In this document: positions 60,687 to 64,000 of the stretch, piece by piece
Layout: every line of letters starts with the position of its first letter
How positions within the stretch are numbered: the stretch's first letter is position 1
Assembly (NCBI RefSeq): GCF_001039355.2
Contig: NW_019776129.1
Span: 42,251-106,250, forward strand
Direction of reading: 5' to 3'
Length of the DNA: 64,000 bases
Origin: Lingula anatina
Lineage: Eukaryota > Brachiopoda > Lingulata > Lingulida > Lingulidae
Position numbers and translations under genes: made by a program
The notes under the pieces: model-generated
What the model was told of the DNA's origin: nothing
The model's input: the letters and a program-made list of their open reading frames with translations, nothing else
Databases searched by the model: none

Positions 60687-62181
60687 ATGGCAATAATGCC
60701 TTTGATTCAGTATGGCACAAGGGACTATTACTGAAATTACTTAAACTCGGGATTAGGGGGAAATTCTACCGTGTCATAAAAAGCATGTATAGTAACACCA
60801 GATTAGGCATCTCGGTAGGTTTAGGTTACACTACCCCATTTCTATCAAGATTAGGAATCCGCCAAGGAGATAACCTTAGTCCCACTCTCTTTAATTTATA
60901 CATGGATGACCTCAAGGAGGCTTTCCTTTCTTGTAACCAGCCCGGTGCAATTAATGGACTGAATCACATCTTGTATGCTGACGACCTTGTCCTAATATCG
61001 GCATCCAGAGATGGTCTACAAAATAAACTAACGACACTGCAAGCTTACTGTAAAAAGTGGAAACTAAACATAAATGAAAAAAGTCCAAGATCATAATATT
61101 TAATAAAAAAGGAAAATTAGACTCTGCAACATCATTTACAATAAATAATATAGCCATTGAATCAGTAAAAGAGTACAATTATCTGGGTTTAACCTTTACA
61201 AATACAGGTTCAATGAAAAAAGCAATTGAAAATTTAAAGAAAAAGGCTCTAAAAGCAATTTTTGCTCTTAAAACAGCCCTGTCCTCAAACAAGATAACAT
61301 CTCCCACACTCAACTTAAAACTTTTTGACAAAACCATCAAGCCCATCTTACTATATGGGTGTGAAGTTTGGTCTGAAGAAATATTCAAGGAAAAACAAAT
61401 GTCACTTACAAAACTAAATAAATTTCCTTTTGAACAACTACATCTAAAAATGTGCAAATGGGCACTAGGTGTACGAAAAAATGCTACGAACAATGCCTGT
61501 AGAGCTGAATTTGGAAGATTTCCACTCTATTCTGATATTGCAAAACAGACACAGAGATACAGCGCCAGACTCAAAGAGCTACCTTCCAGCAGATTGGTCA
61601 AAAACATTTATGAACAGGAGCAAAAAGAAAAAGGACCCTGTTGGTCTGAATCAATAAGAACATTTATACAGTGTTGGGGTCTGGGCCATAAAACTGATAC
61701 ACAAACACTAGATAACTTTGAAAACCTAAGAGATGCTATCAACAATAAAATTGAGGAACTATTTTGGAAAGACCTGGAAAGTGATAACTACAGTAAACTC
61801 AGGACATACAGATTACTTAAAAAAACTTACACCCCTGAAAAATATCTGTCAATGAAAGTCACCCCATCAGAAATGAAGACTATTGCAAAAATGCGGATTA
61901 GTGACCACGAATTAGAAATTGAACGTGGCCGCTATACGTCCCCTAAAACCCCTACTGAAAATCGCAAGTGCCCCCACTGTAATGAAATTGAAACGGAGAT
62001 CCACTTTTTACTGAAATGTGAAGAACATAGTGACAGAAGAATTAGATTAATGATACCTCCTGAGCAGAAAACAGATCATGAAAAAATTCAGTGGCTGCTC
62101 AGTCCAAAAAGTGAATTGTGTTTGAGAACATTATATCTATATATAACTGAAAGTTTGAAAAAACGACACACCCACCAATAG
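60687..62181 (+). pseudogene. LINE reverse transcriptase, truncated and frameshifted
   Basis: The first frame carries RT motifs 'AFDSVWHKGLL', 'GIRQGDNLSPTLFNLYMDDL' and the catalytic 'YADDLVL'. The motif A start with its catalytic Asp is missing. A one-base loss in an A run (61077-61082; six A where seven would keep the frame) breaks it. The second frame (to 62181) carries the C-terminal RT thumb region ('YNYLGLTFTNTG') and a CCHC-type finger, 'CPHCNEIETEIHFLLKC'. The clade looks Jockey/CR1-like, but I cannot settle it by eye. No endonuclease domain is present. Confidence 0.85.
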
Positions 62182-62340
62182 CAATAGTCGTTTTATTCTG
62201 TGCTGCTTCCCAGTAATCATTCAATAAGTATTGTATAGCTTTGTATAATTGTTGCTAAGTTGTTATGACTAGTGTAGAGAGCCTGTAAAATGTAATATGT
62301 ATGCATTTTAGTGCTCAATAAAGATATTATTATTATAATA
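60687..62340 (+). mobile_element. 5'-truncated non-LTR retrotransposon (LINE)
   Basis: Reverse-transcriptase coding sequence starts inside motif A. The element ends at a short untranslated region and an (ATT)n-like tail ('aataaagatattattatta', ~62317-62336). The 5' end coincides with a 12-base inverted repeat ('cattattgccat' 60670-60681 and its inverse 60687-60698). Confidence 0.8.
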
Positions 62341-63516
62341 ATTTTTTATTTATTTTTTCTCTGTTTATTTATGATCAAAATAAAACAAAAAGGTAGTAAA
62401 TGTAGCCTTTCATAAGTTGCCCCTTACACGTTTGTAAGTAATTCTCACCCTTAATTATAAAAACATTGACTTACTTCTATATAATTACAGCCTGCAGATT
62501 GTAAAATGTCTATGAGCTGCATCGAATGTATCACATCTCAAGCAAAAGCAAACTAGTAAAATGTCATTTACTAGATAACAGCGTTTTAGGCATAATCCTT
62601 GGAGAGAAGTAAATAACAACTTCGTGAAATCCTTCGGATTTTCTCAAAAATAAAGCTCTTTAACGGTTTAACTGTCTCGCTGGCATTTACAGCGCGGGAC
62701 GGCGTCGTGAGACCAACCTCCGGCTTTGTTACCCACGTCTGCCTCAGTATTCATCTTTAGTAGGTGGCCCAAGCTGCATGTGGACTGATGAAGGGACGTG
62801 ACAGACACATCACCGCTTCTCTCTTCTCTTAGCTTCCTGAGAGGCCATTCGCAACTTTGCTTTTCTCTTAGCTTTGTCTTCTCTTGAGAAGTCATTTAAA
62901 AACAGACTTTATAAGATGCAGAAGTTGCTGAGGCACTGATCGCGTTGTAGTTGTTGGTCTCGGTGTGGTGGACGTTGTAGTGGAGGGCATGGTTATGAAG
63001 GTCTCGTTCATCTTTAGAGCACCTTGTATAAAGCTATTGTTTCGGAACTTTTCCACCTGTTTTTGCTGAAATGTAACATAATATGTAATCAGTGCGGTTG
63101 TTAACAGGAAGTAGACGAAAAACAATTTTAATATAAGTGGGTGATTGACAAACAGGCAGGCAGGCAGAGACGATGAAAAAGAGAGGAAAAAAAAGAAAAA
63201 ACACAAAGGTAGTTCGTGATCAAATCTATACACGTTTTCGTGTTTGAATTCTAAAAATTAAGGCTCTTTTCTAGTGAAACTGTCGTTCAAAGTATATGGA
63301 TCAAACGTCGTGGTGACTCTTGGTGAATGCAAGATTTACAAATTTTAATTTAAAACACGCCTCCTCCTGGCTTTGAATAGAATACAGAATAACCTGGTGA
63401 TTATACGGGTGCGAGGCAAACGAGAGGAGGCGTGTTGACCCACTAATCCGATTGCATTCAGCAAGAGTCCCCGCAGAGTTGGATCGACCTACGTAGAACG
63501 ATAGTTTCATTGGAAA
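62341..63516. other. region without a confident gene
   Basis: Frames on the - strand (62892-63233 with a possible membrane span and Thr-rich stem, and 62668-62895 overlapping its stop) have no recognisable domain and no supporting splice pattern. The part just left of 63517 would be the 3' UTR of the partial gene to its right. Confidence 0.4.
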
Positions 63517-63676
63517 TTAGCCCTTAATTACCATAAAAATTCCCTTTTCATCCAGGTCTACTTCGATTCGTGTGTACAATGGAAGTTGTTCCACTCTGAG
63601 CACAGAGTATTTCCCAGCCAGACTGTTTAAACCATCGGTTGAAAACCTCGTCTTGGCTGTGGCTAAAAGTTTAATC
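63517..63676 (-). CDS. terminal exon of an unidentified gene (partial)
   Basis: On the - strand a good acceptor ('cttttattacag') is followed by an open frame of 52 codons and a TAA at 63519-63517. The translation begins 'IKLLATAKTRF' and continues 'SVLRVEQLPLYTRIEVDLDE', with an alternating hydrophobic pattern suggesting beta strands. It enters with one base of a split codon. Upstream exons would lie beyond the right edge of the window or in its last ~300 bases. Family not recognised. Confidence 0.4.
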
Positions 63677-64000
63677 CTGTAATAAAAGTGAAACTTGTCA
63701 TTTTGCTGATGTCTTTTTATTTAGAATGCTGGAAGAAAACATTGGCCTTTAATATACTTATGTGTGCATTGTCTTCTATGAAATAGCAAATGCTGAAAAA
63801 AATTTCTTCCAAATAAATGCACACTTGCACTGATCCAACAAAAATCAACTAAATTTTTGATAAGCATAAAATATAACAAGCGTCAAATTATATCAAGTCA
63901 AAACGCAAAACGTTGCTTTACATTTCGGCTACAACGTAATACCGTTGTTTACGTTTGAGGCGGTGGGGTGCAAGAAGGGCACGCGGTCCTATATACAAAA

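Noticed and set aside
62668-63233. two overlapping - strand frames, one with a possible membrane span and Thr-rich stem like a type II glycosyltransferase N-terminus
   Set aside because: No catalytic domain follows in either frame, and the stop/start overlap has no splice explanation; too weak to call.

Overview
The window is animal nuclear DNA. Genes are split by introns with canonical GT/AG borders, the sequence is AT-rich, and it is full of microsatellites and short transposons. The mix of an IRG-type GTPase gene, secreted cysteine-rich proteins, fibrinogen-like lectin, VWA and IgGFc-binding-protein domains, plus frequent 'tacatgta' words, suggests a marine invertebrate, most likely a lophotrochozoan such as a bivalve or brachiopod. 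That identification is inference. There are two N positions, 10298 and 35227. I assembled the multi-exon genes by hand from splice sites and reading-frame phase. Each complete model sums to a multiple of three and ends in a stop.

Region 1 (0.9-12.7 kb) holds two GTPase-like genes arranged tail to tail. On + is a 444-residue protein with a small-residue hydrophobic region and then a P-loop domain (862-3284). On - is a 908-residue IRG-family protein (5821-12734). Its nucleotide-binding motifs are lost, and about 410 acidic residues sit between the G-domain remnant and the intact IRG helical C-terminus. Its 4.2 kb intron carries an antisense Ty3/gypsy relic (integrase, GPY/F motif, chromodomain) ending at a polypurine tract and an N.

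Region 2 (16-28 kb) is a tandem cluster of four - strand genes for small secreted proteins. They are built from a six-cysteine module (C-x-[WF] ... CC ... C-x-C ... C) that I do not recognise. One gene has four modules and the others two. All have a signal peptide, and all appear to have a non-coding first exon.

Region 3 (29.8-55.8 kb) was shaped by a roughly 12 kb tandem segmental duplication. The ancestral unit was a - strand gene for a secreted apple/PAN-like plus fibrinogen-like protein (29784-31647) next to a + strand VWA gene. The left copy of the VWA gene (gene A, 36313-43619) expanded its VWA exons but lost its 3' half. It ends in a chimeric tail read from antisense lectin-gene sequence, so it should be secreted. 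The right copy (gene B, 48057-55818) encodes signal peptide, two VWA domains, Thr-rich mucin, IgGFc-binding-protein N-domain, Asp-rich calcium-type repeats, a membrane span and a PPxY tail. Two young inverted-repeat elements each have an empty site in the opposite copy.

Region 4 (57.6-63.7 kb) has a compact paralogue (gene C, 57631-59621: signal peptide, one VWA, membrane span) sharing the cytoplasmic 'DGLE..DF...STPP.YSVAL' signature with gene B. It is followed by a dead LINE and the terminal exon of an unidentified - strand gene. Taken together the locus looks like an innate-immune or mucosal/extracellular recognition neighbourhood: cell-autonomous GTPases, secreted cysteine-rich effectors, a lectin, and membrane mucins with metal-dependent adhesion domains. 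That functional reading is inference.
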